Positions 1-5,396 of a stretch of 5,602 bases of DNA are shown here, piece by piece. The notes under the pieces are model-generated. The model made no database searches, was not told the DNA's origin, and saw only the letters and a program-made list of their open reading frames with translations. The position numbers were made by a program, and so were the translations under genes. Within the stretch, counting starts at the first letter, position 1. The number at the start of each line of letters is the position of its first letter. Source of the stretch: Oscillibacter sp. (lineage in GTDB: Bacteria; Bacillota; Clostridia; Oscillospirales; Oscillospiraceae); contig JAAVHG010000142.1 of the NCBI GenBank assembly GCA_014799855.1, positions 1 to 5,602 on the forward strand, written 5' to 3'.

Positions 1-214
1 CTGTGTAATTTCCGGACTTGGAAATATCTAATCGTTGACTTTCAGCGATAGCTGTTTTCAGTTTCTCCTTAACTTCAGATTGCGTCTTGCCCAGAACATT
101 TTTGATGATCCGTTTCCCGGTTTCCGGATGATAGCCTGCTGTATATCGCCCCTCCCAACGGCCATCACTCCTCTTCCGGATACTCCCCTCGCCATTGGCT
201 CTGCGCTTCGCCAC
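1..214 (-). CDS. int: Tyrosine-type site-specific integrase, N-terminal part (runs off left edge)
   Basis: The first 71 residues are visible, starting from GTG at 214. The protein opens with VAKRRANGEGSI, then RSDGRWEGRYTAGYHPETGK and a lysine-rich helix. This is the arm-site-binding (AP2-like, three-stranded sheet plus helix) domain of Tn916-type and phage integrases. The catalytic domain with its Arg-His-Arg-Tyr residues lies beyond the edge. The start is supported by GGAGG at 229-225, ten bases upstream and inside the end of the preceding gene; no in-frame ATG is better placed. It begins 3 nt after the stop of the DUF6809-like gene, so the two are probably cotranscribed. In this family the enzyme excises and integrates the element. 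The domain call is from motif recognition; the rest of the protein is inferred. Confidence 0.85.
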   Translation of the reverse strand, partial: MAKRRANGEGSIRKRSDGRWEGRYTAGYHPETGKRIIKNVLGKTQSEVKEKLKTAIAESQRLDISKSGNYT

Positions 215-217
215 TTG

Positions 218-514
218 TTATGCACCTCCGTTTCGAACGTCACCATCGTTGCCATCCATACACTCTGCCATCATCCGTACACCCAGCCGGAAGCCCAAGA
301 TAAAATTCTCCAGGGCTGTGATGCTGTCGATTTCATGCTGTGACCGAATGAGTTTTTCAAGAATCGCCCGCTCATTTTCCTTAAGCTGCTCCTTGAGCTG
401 GCTTTCATAGCGGGCGACACGGTCCGTCGCCCGCTTCAGCTCGGAATCGGGTGCCATCTGCTGTTCGTTGGGTGTGATATTGCCATAGTAAAAATCTTCC
501 GGGGTTCTTCTCAT
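218..514 (-). CDS. DUF6809-like small protein of integrative elements
   Basis: A 98-aa acidic protein of unknown function. It opens with MRRTPEDFYYGNITP, has a charged, probably coiled-coil helix at about residues 22-62, and then a conserved-looking helix with ENFILGFRLGVRMMAECM (69-86). This layout matches DUF6809-type proteins found just upstream of integrase genes in Bacillota mobile elements; the family name is from memory. The frame is open to an ATG at 571. The start at 514 is preferred because AAAGGAGG lies 8 nt upstream of it and the family-like sequence begins there. There is no signal peptide or membrane segment. It ends 3 nt before the integrase GTG and carries that gene's ribosome binding site, so coupling is likely. 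A role in excision or integration control is possible but not shown. Confidence 0.8.
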   Translation of the reverse strand: MRRTPEDFYYGNITPNEQQMAPDSELKRATDRVARYESQLKEQLKENERAILEKLIRSQHEIDSITALENFILGFRLGVRMMAECMDGNDGDVRNGGA

Positions 515-648
515 GTTTATCCGCCTCCTTTGCAGCAACACACAATACCCGAACTGTGATTGAATAGCCACCTTCTTTCGGCAGAGTTTTCAGAAATTTA
601 TCATTTAGGAGTCGGCAGTTCTTCTTTGAAGACAGTGGTGCAATCTGA

Positions 649-1401
649 TTACCCCATCGTCATTGTCTGGAACTGGGACTGCTCCTCATAGTCGTCCGCC
701 TTGTGGCCCATGGCGATCTTCTTTTTTCTGAGTTGCTGGAGCCGTTTGCGGTCGATCTGGATGCCGCCGGGAACAGATGGAGCTGGCGCCTGCTCTTGAA
801 AGACACGGCTCATGTGGTGAAGCAGTCGAGTGATGGACAGCATGACCGGGGGTGGCTTCAGATTGTCCCAGCGGTCCAGGAAGAATTGTGCGTACTCGTT
901 TCCCTGATCAGCTGATTGAGTGAACCAGTAGCGGGCCTGTTCTTGATCGTGTTCTTCCAGGTATAGCTTGCCGAGGGCGTACTGCGCGAATTGGTTTCCG
1001 GCTTCGGCGGACTGAGTAAAATAGTCCACCGCCTTGGCAGAGTCCTTTTCCACGATCCGCCCTCTGAGAAATTCCTTTCCCAGACGATAGGCGGCATAGT
1101 CGTTTCCGTTATGAGTGGCATACTCCAGCCATTGTATTCCCAACGCTGGGTCGCGGATTTCGGGGTCATCGGAGAGCAGGAGTTTCCCTAGCTCATACTG
1201 CGCCGTCATATGACCCTGCCGGGCCGATTGCTCAAACCAATATCGGGCTTCTGCACTGTCCGGAATCAGAACTGGACCGTCCTGATAGAGCTTGCCCACG
1301 AGACACTGAGCGTCAGGATCGCCGCCTTCAGCCATGTCCATGAGCTGCGCTGCAGCTTCATCTCTGTCTTCCATCGGAGCAGTGTCGTCCTGGGTAACCA
1401 T
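649..1401 (-). CDS. Sel1-repeat protein; C-terminal half of a split MobP-type relaxase
   Basis: A 250-aa protein with about four Sel1-like (TPR-related) repeats at residues 29-64, 65-99, 100-135 and 136-168. Each has the pattern AQYxLGKLY...A..WF.QSA..G. A basic tail follows with QIDRKRLQQLRKKKIAMGHK (215-234). Sel1 repeats form alpha-solenoid protein-binding surfaces. The reading frame is the same as that of the relaxase just upstream, and only the TGA at 1413-1411 separates them. As I recall, related Bacillota elements carry this repeat region as the C-terminal half of one relaxase of about 580 residues, so it is best read as the detached tail. The ATG at 1401 has no clear Shine-Dalgarno sequence (CTGTGG precedes it). 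Expression would therefore depend on reinitiation after the TGA or on readthrough. Confidence 0.75.
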   Translation of the reverse strand: MVTQDDTAPMEDRDEAAAQLMDMAEGGDPDAQCLVGKLYQDGPVLIPDSAEARYWFEQSARQGHMTAQYELGKLLLSDDPEIRDPALGIQWLEYATHNGNDYAAYRLGKEFLRGRIVEKDSAKAVDYFTQSAEAGNQFAQYALGKLYLEEHDQEQARYWFTQSADQGNEYAQFFLDRWDNLKPPPVMLSITRLLHHMSRVFQEQAPAPSVPGGIQIDRKRLQQLRKKKIAMGHKADDYEEQSQFQTMTMG

Positions 1402-1410
1402 CCACAGTTT

Positions 1411-2391
1411 TCAGCAATCATATGGCAGAGGGGAGAGTGCATCAGCCTCAATCTTTTCTGCTATCCCAGTATCCTCGAAGGTGGCTGCGCCCATGCGGAT
1501 GTTCTTCGCTTCCTGAATGACCACATTTTTGATAGTTCGAAATTCTTTCTGTTGAGAGAGCGGCGGCCGCCGGCGCTCTTTCTCCGAATAAAAATCTTCT
1601 ATCTGACACTGGAACTCCCACCAGACTTGATAGCACGCATCGATAATAGGCAGCCGCTCTATCTGATTAACGATCTTGTCTACGGTCTTCTTCACTCCCT
1701 TCGGAAGATAACCGTATTTTTTCTTGCCTGAAACGGCTCCCAACTGATCGGCAAGGGTTATCATCAGTAATTCCACCTTCGGGTGGTCACCGATGCTCTG
1801 CCGCATTTCACTGATTAGAGTTTTCATTGCCTCCCTGGCTTGCCGCACCAATTCATCTCTGGAGGCGGACTTCTGCTCATAGATGTGTAGCATCTCCTGC
1901 ATGAAAATATCATTAGTCAGCGCGGATTTGATTTTCTGAATACCACCCCTGGAAAGATATGCTTGTCCCGGTTCTGCCGACCACGCCATCATGTGGACGT
2001 GCGGATGATCCCCCTCGTTGTGGGAAGCGGCGTACCAGCGGAAGTCACCAGGCGGGATGTGCATGGCCTCTGCGATTTCATTACGGTGGGCACGGAGCAG
2101 ATTCATCCAAGCCTTTGCGTGATCGTACCCTAACCGTTCCGCGTCTCCCCGCTTGAGAGAGATGATGTGCGTCCAGATGTTGCCGGGGCATTCGTTCAGC
2201 TCTTTCATAACAGCGTTCATGTCCACATGATCTTCATCGCCAAACAGTCCATGAGAGCGGGGACGTTTCGTCATGTACTCCATGTACCCAGAGGGCAGCA
2301 GCTCCACGCCCTCACGAGTACCGATATATTTCAGATAGCCGCTGGCGCCATTGCCTTTGATATAAGGACTTTTCACAATCAGCTTTGCCAC
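1411..2391 (-). CDS. mobP: MobP-type relaxase, catalytic N-terminal part, ended by an in-frame TGA
   Basis: A 326-aa protein that would nick oriT and carry the transferred strand. The N-terminus MAKLIVKSPYIKGNGASGYL runs into KYIGTREGVE, with tyrosines at 19 and 22 as candidate nucleophiles. The metal-binding histidine motif is at HNEGDHPHVHMMAW (124-137, HPHVH at 129-133). This order is typical of MobP-class relaxases of Bacillota elements, probably the MobP3 type. Helical, charged sequence follows to residue 326. The start is GTG at 2391, 6 nt after the stop of the ribbon-helix-helix gene, with GGAAGGG shortly upstream. The frame continues past the TGA through three codons into the Sel1-repeat protein, so the full gene would be about 580 codons. 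The catalytic part is complete, so nicking could survive; loss of the tail may impair transfer. Confidence 0.85.
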   Translation of the reverse strand: MAKLIVKSPYIKGNGASGYLKYIGTREGVELLPSGYMEYMTKRPRSHGLFGDEDHVDMNAVMKELNECPGNIWTHIISLKRGDAERLGYDHAKAWMNLLRAHRNEIAEAMHIPPGDFRWYAASHNEGDHPHVHMMAWSAEPGQAYLSRGGIQKIKSALTNDIFMQEMLHIYEQKSASRDELVRQAREAMKTLISEMRQSIGDHPKVELLMITLADQLGAVSGKKKYGYLPKGVKKTVDKIVNQIERLPIIDACYQVWWEFQCQIEDFYSEKERRRPPLSQQKEFRTIKNVVIQEAKNIRMGAATFEDTGIAEKIEADALSPLPYDC

Positions 2392-2397
2392 TAGGTA

Positions 2398-2814
2398 TCA
2401 CCCTTCCACGACATCGTCCTGTTCCTTGGCTTTCTGCTCAAAGGTCAGCAGACCGTTGGTGGCTTTCACATTTCGAACACTGTCAGAGCGCAGCCGCCGC
2501 AGGTAGTCATCGTCCACCTGGACACAGTCGAGAACAGCGTTCAACCCCATATCCATTTCCACCGCCAGCTTGTAGAGCAGTTTCGCCATCCGCTCCTCGA
2601 ACATTTCCAGGCGGCCATCAATAGCAGACTGGAGCGCTGTTGGCAGTGTCTCATTCTGCTCTGCTTCGAGAAGATCCTGGTAATGCGTGATAGCCCTTTC
2701 GATGAATTCATTTTTACTTCGGCTGCCATCCAAGCGATAGTCCCGCTCCAATCGGAACTCTGTCAGAGGTGACAGCCGAATGGTCATTTTGTGTGTATTT
2801 TCAGTTTTGCTCAT
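2398..2814 (-). CDS. Ribbon-helix-helix relaxosome accessory protein (MobC-like)
   Basis: A 138-aa protein. Residues 9-50 (KMTIRLSPLTEF, then SRSKNEFIERAITHYQ) have the beta-strand, helix, turn, helix pattern of ribbon-helix-helix DNA-binding proteins, with the strand entering the DNA groove. A helical middle (about 55-110) and a charged tail follow. It sits directly upstream of the relaxase and next to the hairpin cluster, as accessory proteins that bind oriT do, so a relaxosome role is inferred from position and fold. The start at 2814 has GGAGG 5 nt upstream; the frame is open to 2889, but that extension has no such site and does not look like protein. The stop TGA is 6 nt before the relaxase GTG, indicating one operon. 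It may also repress its own promoter, as such proteins often do. Confidence 0.8.
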   Translation of the reverse strand: MSKTENTHKMTIRLSPLTEFRLERDYRLDGSRSKNEFIERAITHYQDLLEAEQNETLPTALQSAIDGRLEMFEERMAKLLYKLAVEMDMGLNAVLDCVQVDDDYLRRLRSDSVRNVKATNGLLTFEQKAKEQDDVVEG

Positions 2815-2879
2815 AATATCCTCCAAATTGTGTGTTTGGTGCCTGGGAAAGCCTGACCGCTCTAAGGACGAGGCCCAAG

Positions 2880-2919
2880 ATGAGGTCAACCTCTCTTTTT
2901 CCCCTCTGAAATGAGGTCA
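2880..2919. repeat. Direct repeat ATGAGGTCA, two copies 31 bp apart
   Basis: ATGAGGTCA occurs at 2880-2888 and again at 2911-2919, start to start 31 bp, close to three helical turns. The first copy overlaps an inverted repeat GAGGT-CA-ACCTC (2882-2893). The repeats lie between the oriT candidate and the ribbon-helix-helix gene, a plausible place for an operator or a relaxosome binding site. The function is a guess. Confidence 0.4.
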
Positions 2920-2930
2920 CTTCGTGTCCC

Positions 2931-3025
2931 TGTCAACTGCCCGCACTGCGGGCAGAAGTAGGCGGTGGGCCGCCATAAAGGCGGCACGCCTTTATCCTGC
3001 TATAATTTCGACCGGGGCAAAGCCT
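2931..3025. other. oriT: Candidate origin of transfer (oriT): three tandem hairpins
   Basis: Three hairpins follow each other closely: CTGCCCGC-act-GCGGGCAG (2937-2955, 8 bp stem), GGCGG-tggg-CCGCC (2961-2974), and ATAAAGGCG-gca-CGCCTTTAT (2975-2995, 9 bp stem). A weaker stem, CGGGGC-aaa-GCCTCG with one GU pair, lies at about 3013-3027. The cluster is non-coding and stands upstream of the accessory and relaxase genes. That is where oriT usually lies in such modules, and closely spaced inverted repeats are typical of relaxase recognition sites. The nick site cannot be named. Alternatives are terminators for the gene upstream (before the IS was inserted) or a structured leader. Confidence 0.5.
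2998..3006 (+). promoter_or_regulatory. Extended -10 promoter-like element (TGCTATAAT)
   Basis: A perfect TATAAT at 3001-3006 is preceded by TGC, giving the extended -10 form. There is no recognisable -35 hexamer at 16-18 bp, where the arm of the third oriT hairpin lies. If active it would start near 3013 and read rightward into the IS110 upstream region and transposase. Before the IS inserted, it would have read toward the 3' end of the winged-helix gene, antisense to it. Confidence 0.3.
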
Positions 3026-3093
3026 CGCAAAAATATCCACTGGTTATGCAACGGCTGATTCAACAGTTTTGGTATCCTCGCCGTGTACGGCGG

Positions 3094-3102
3094 TGATATA
3101 CT
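3094..3102 (+). promoter_or_regulatory. Extended -10 promoter-like element (TGATATACT) for the RNA candidate
   Basis: TGA followed by TATACT (3097-3102) is an extended -10 match. A start about 7 nt downstream falls at 3109, where the outer arm GCAGACAG of the structured RNA candidate begins. No -35 hexamer is visible upstream. A hairpin CGCCG-tgta-CGGCG (3079-3092) lies there instead. In IS110-type elements a -35 from the right end can complete such a promoter in the circular form; TTGACA at 4582-4587 is a candidate donor. Confidence 0.35.
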
Positions 3103-3106
3103 TTCC

Positions 3107-3270
3107 CCGCAGACAGAGGTTCCCTTCTTTTATCCCTGCGGCGTTAGTCCTCTAGTGCAGCATGGGACCCCTATCTTATGAGGGTTCATTGTTGAGCCGG
3201 ATGCGGGAGCGGCAGCTCTCCGCTCATCTCGAAGCAGGGTATGACTCATAAGAGCGCGAGGACTGTCTGC
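3107..3270 (+). ncRNA. Candidate IS110 bridge RNA (nested stem structure)
   Basis: Several complementary arms are nested. GCAGACAG (3109-3116) pairs with CTGTCTGC (3263-3270), AGTCCTC (3146-3152) with GAGGACT (3258-3264), and TCTTATGAG (3174-3182) with CTCATAAGA (3245-3253). Inside is a hairpin GATG-CGG-GAGC / GCTC-t-CCG-ct-CATC (3200-3228). A competing hairpin CCGCAG/CTGCGG spans 3107-3141. The result is about 162 nt with internal loops, ending 13 nt before the transposase ATG. Known IS110-group bridge RNAs have a similar length, sit in the same place and have two internal loops that pair with target and donor DNA. I could not assign the guide segments, because the IS ends are not fixed. The pairings are seen; the function is inferred. 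Confidence 0.5.
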
Positions 3271-3283
3271 AAATTTTAGCAGG

Positions 3284-4480
3284 ATGGTGTTTGCCATATT
3301 TATCGTTGGAATCGACATTGCTAAGCGCAGTCACATGATTCGTGTCATCGACTCAGAGGGGCGGACAGTGTGCAGGCCCTTCTCCATCCGTAACATCTGT
3401 TCAGGGTGCAACGCACTGCTGTAGCGGCTGCGGAAACTCACAAACCACAAGAGCGAGTTCCTCTTCGCCATGGAATCCACATCCCATTACTGGCTGGCTC
3501 TTTACACCCGCTTGCGGAAAGAGGGATATCAAGTGGTGGTTCTCAATCCGATCCAGACCAGCGCCATGCGGGACATACTGATGCAGGAAAACAAGACGGA
3601 TGAGATCGATACTCTGGTCATCGCGGAGACGATCCGGTTTGGCCGGTATAAGGCCAGCAGTGTGCCGCAGGAGAAACTGCTGGCGCTGCGGGAGCTGTGC
3701 AGGAACCGCTTTTACCTCATCGACATGGGCAGCGACCTCAAGCGTAAGATCACGGCCCTTCTTGACCAGGTATTTCCTGAGTTTGAAAGCCAATTCAGCT
3801 CGATCTTCGGGAAAACTGCCCTCGCCGTTTTACGTCAGTATCCCACGCCGGAGAAGCTGTCCAGAGCACAGACCGGGAAGTTGACCGAAGTCCTTCAGGC
3901 GGCCAGCAATGGGCGCTTTGGGGAGTGGAAAGCCACACAGCTCAAGGAACTCGCCAGGGACAGCTTCGGCATTCCGGACTGCGAGGGTGCTTACTCCACA
4001 CTGCTCCTGATGTATCTGGGCCAACTCCAGTCCCTCCAGGACGCAGCAGCCGCATTGGAGAAAAGGATTGCGACGCTCTTCTCCCAATTTGATTCTACGC
4101 TTACCTCTATTACCGGGATTGGTCCCATGTTGGGCGCCGTTATTCTCAGCGAGATTCGAGACATCTCCTGTTTCACCTCGGCAGATAAGCTGACAGCCTA
4201 CGCGGGATTGAATCCGAAAGTGAAACAGTCCGGGGATATGAAATCCAGCGCCGTCCATATGTCCAAGCGCGGTTCGCCGTATTTACGCAGGGCCATCTGG
4301 ATGGCCGGAGCCATTGCGGTACAGTTCGATCCTATGTTCAAGACCTATTACGAAAAGAAATCGGCGGAGGGACTACGCTATATGAACATCATTGGCCACG
4401 TGTCCAAGAAAATGACGGCTGTTATCTTTGCGGTTATGCGTGACAACAAGATTTACGAGCCTGTTTTGCCTGCTACGTAA
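3284..4480 (+). pseudogene. IS110-family transposase, interrupted by an in-frame TAG
   Basis: A continuous frame of 398 codons plus stop runs from ATG 3284. The RuvC-like DEDD residues are D11 (IVGIDIAKRSH), E64 (FAMESTSHYW), and D106 and D109 (NKTDEIDTLVIA). The C-terminal Transposase_20 part has TSITGIGPMLGAVILSE (residues 274-290) and SKRGSPYLRRA, with the likely catalytic serine at 327. Codon 47 is TAG (3422-3424), in ...CNALL-stop-RLRKL..., where relatives have a sense codon. Translation from 3284 stops after 46 residues. The longest intact product (336 aa) begins at ATG 3470, which is codon 63, and would lack D11 and the first strand of the catalytic fold. It is therefore probably inactive unless the TAG is suppressed. 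A Shine-Dalgarno before 3284 is weak (AGCAGG, immediately adjacent), and none stands out before 3470. Confidence 0.85.
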
Positions 4481-4507
4481 CAGCAAATCTGTTTCGTTGC
4501 TCCTTTC

Positions 4508-4544
4508 GCCCACTGCGGTGGGCTTGGGTTCCTGCGCCTTTTTT
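4508..4544 (+). terminator. Hairpin and T-tract after the transposase gene
   Basis: GCCCAC-tgcg-GTGGGC (4508-4523) forms a 6 bp GC-rich stem 27 nt after the transposase stop. A run of six T follows at 4539-4544. The 15-nt gap between stem and T-tract is too long for a standard intrinsic terminator, so termination is doubtful. It may instead be a structure of the IS right end. On the minus strand no T-tract follows the hairpin. Confidence 0.25.
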
Positions 4545-4581
4545 CCCGTTCAAATATGCATCTATTTTTGTATTTTTTCTC

Positions 4582-4587
4582 TTGACA
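4582..4587 (+). promoter_or_regulatory. Perfect -35 hexamer TTGACA near the IS right end
   Basis: TTGACA faces rightward in an AT-rich stretch, with no -10 at the proper distance (GC-rich sequence follows). A lone outward -35 near the right end is what IS elements that form junction promoters on circularisation carry. The pairing with a left-end -10 is inference, since the IS end is unknown. Confidence 0.3.
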
Positions 4588-4631
4588 ATTCCTTAGCCGG
4601 CTGCTCCCCTCCGTCCCCTCGTCTTTGCCGT

Positions 4632-5396
4632 TCAACGGGTGTACAGCGGGCTAGGCAGTTGGGATGGGTCAGAGGCCGCTTGAGCAGAAGCCGGGGCATA
4701 CAGGGCCGTCCTGGGGTGACAGCGGTCGTATTCCTCTTGCCGTCTGCGGACACGCCTACGTTCCGTGTCCAACTCCAGCTGGCAGAGCTGCCTCCGATGA
4801 AACGCATCCACCGCCATCCCGATCGGCAGAATCGTGTAGAGGTTGTTACCCTTCCATTTCATCCCGCGCTTATCGAAGTAGCTGCTGGCCTCCACAGTGA
4901 TCAGCCCCATCTCCAGGAGGGCGCTGATACTTTTTATCGCGGTGTTCTTGGACATCCCTGCTGCGGCGGCGATGGTGTTGTAGCTGGGGTGACAGGTGTT
5001 TGTCCGACGGTCCTCAATCAGCAGCAGATAGGCGTAGACCATAAATGTAGAGGGTAGAAGCTTCAGCAGGAACAACTCGTTTGGCAGAGTGAAAAACTTT
5101 TCGCCAGTTTTGTTTTGAATGCTGGGAGTGAGTGTCCATTCATCGGTGATGAGACCTTTGCTTATCAGCGAGACCAGATGTTTTTTCGCTGTGGATGTCG
5201 ATAAGCTGATACCTTCTGCAACTATTTTAGGAGTGAGTCTTTTTCCTTGACCGTGGGTGTGGTGATAGCAGAGGTAGGAAAAAATCACGAACTCAATCGG
5301 CTTGAGTCTGTACTCCCACACCGCGTTTGGCAGCGGGAACCGGTAGTGCCGTGGATCACGGCGGGACCAACCTAAAGGCAACTGGTGTTTTCTCAT
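4632..5396 (-). CDS. Tandem winged-helix DNA-binding protein (replication initiator/regulator-like)
   Basis: A 254-aa protein opening with MRKHQLPLGWSRRDPRHYRF and PLPNAVWEYRL, typical of Bacillota element proteins annotated as helix-turn-helix or RepA-N-like. Two winged-helix units are visible. The first is at about residues 33-85 (LTPKIVAEGISLSTSTAKKH, then LVSLISKGLIT). The second is at about 118-170 (HPSYNTIAAAAGMSKNTAIK, then SISALLEMGLI). An arginine-rich helix RRQLCQLELDTERRRVRRRQ (201-220) and a Pro/Ala tail follow. The start at 5396 is chosen for AAAGGTGG 8 nt upstream and the family-like N-terminus. A GTG at 5432 is in frame, but the 12 extra residues are shadow coding of the upstream gene. 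The ATG overlaps the Xis-like stop (ATGA), so the two are translationally coupled. It likely binds DNA for replication or control; the exact role is not known. Confidence 0.8.
   Translation of the reverse strand: MRKHQLPLGWSRRDPRHYRFPLPNAVWEYRLKPIEFVIFSYLCYHHTHGQGKRLTPKIVAEGISLSTSTAKKHLVSLISKGLITDEWTLTPSIQNKTGEKFFTLPNELFLLKLLPSTFMVYAYLLLIEDRRTNTCHPSYNTIAAAAGMSKNTAIKSISALLEMGLITVEASSYFDKRGMKWKGNNLYTILPIGMAVDAFHRRQLCQLELDTERRRVRRRQEEYDRCHPRTALYAPASAQAASDPSQLPSPLYTR

Larger units (their letters stand above)
649..2391 (-). pseudogene. Full-length relaxase frame with a single premature TGA
   Basis: From the GTG at 2391 to the TAA at 649 there are 581 codons in one frame. The only interruption is codon 327 (TGA, 1413-1411), in the context Pro-Tyr-Asp-Cys-stop-Lys-Leu-Trp-Met. 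No frameshift is needed to join the catalytic domain to the Sel1 repeats. One C-to-T change from CGA, or one G-to-A change from TGG, would create it. TGA also ends the ribbon-helix-helix, winged-helix and Xis-like genes here, so it is not a sense codon in this host. Either this is a recent nonsense mutation, a sequencing error, or a true two-gene arrangement; I favour the first. Confidence 0.55.
3060..4600 (+). mobile_element. IS110-family insertion sequence (ends approximate)
   Basis: The transposase at 3284-4480 is an IS110-type DEDD enzyme. The long structured region upstream and the short region downstream match the IS110 group, where the non-coding RNA segment is at the left end. The element lies on the opposite strand to all its neighbours, between the winged-helix gene and the oriT candidate. 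IS110 elements usually lack terminal inverted repeats, and I found no clear flanking repeat. The ends are therefore estimates: the left end is somewhere in about 3000-3080 and the right end in about 4485-4630. Confidence 0.6.

Noticed and set aside
515..648. Gap between the Sel1 and DUF6809-like genes as a site for a promoter or small gene
   Set aside because: Apart from the ribosome binding site at its end, I see no paired promoter hexamers, terminator or credible small gene.
1411..1413. TGA read as tryptophan or selenocysteine in the relaxase
   Set aside because: Three other genes here end in TGA where their family-like sequence ends, and no selenocysteine-type hairpin is evident just after the codon.
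1210..1731. Plus-strand open frame of 173 codons
   Set aside because: It is antisense to the relaxase and Sel1 genes, has no family-like sequence and no convincing ribosome binding site.
2931..2936. TTGACA on the minus strand as the -35 of the mob operon promoter
   Set aside because: The hexamer is perfect, but 16-18 bp downstream there is only CATTTC-like sequence, so no promoter can be supported.
3183..3244. Assignment of bridge-RNA guide segments, for example AGCCGG shared with 4593-4598 and CCTGCT-like matches near 2996
   Set aside because: The matches are only six bases, and the two sides do not give one consistent pair of IS ends.
3401..3793. Minus-strand open frame of 130 codons and a second one at 3830-4258
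   Set aside because: Both are antisense to clear IS110 transposase coding sequence.
4428..5057. Plus-strand open frame of 209 codons
   Set aside because: It overlaps the transposase end and runs antisense through the winged-helix gene; the composition is that of a shadow frame.
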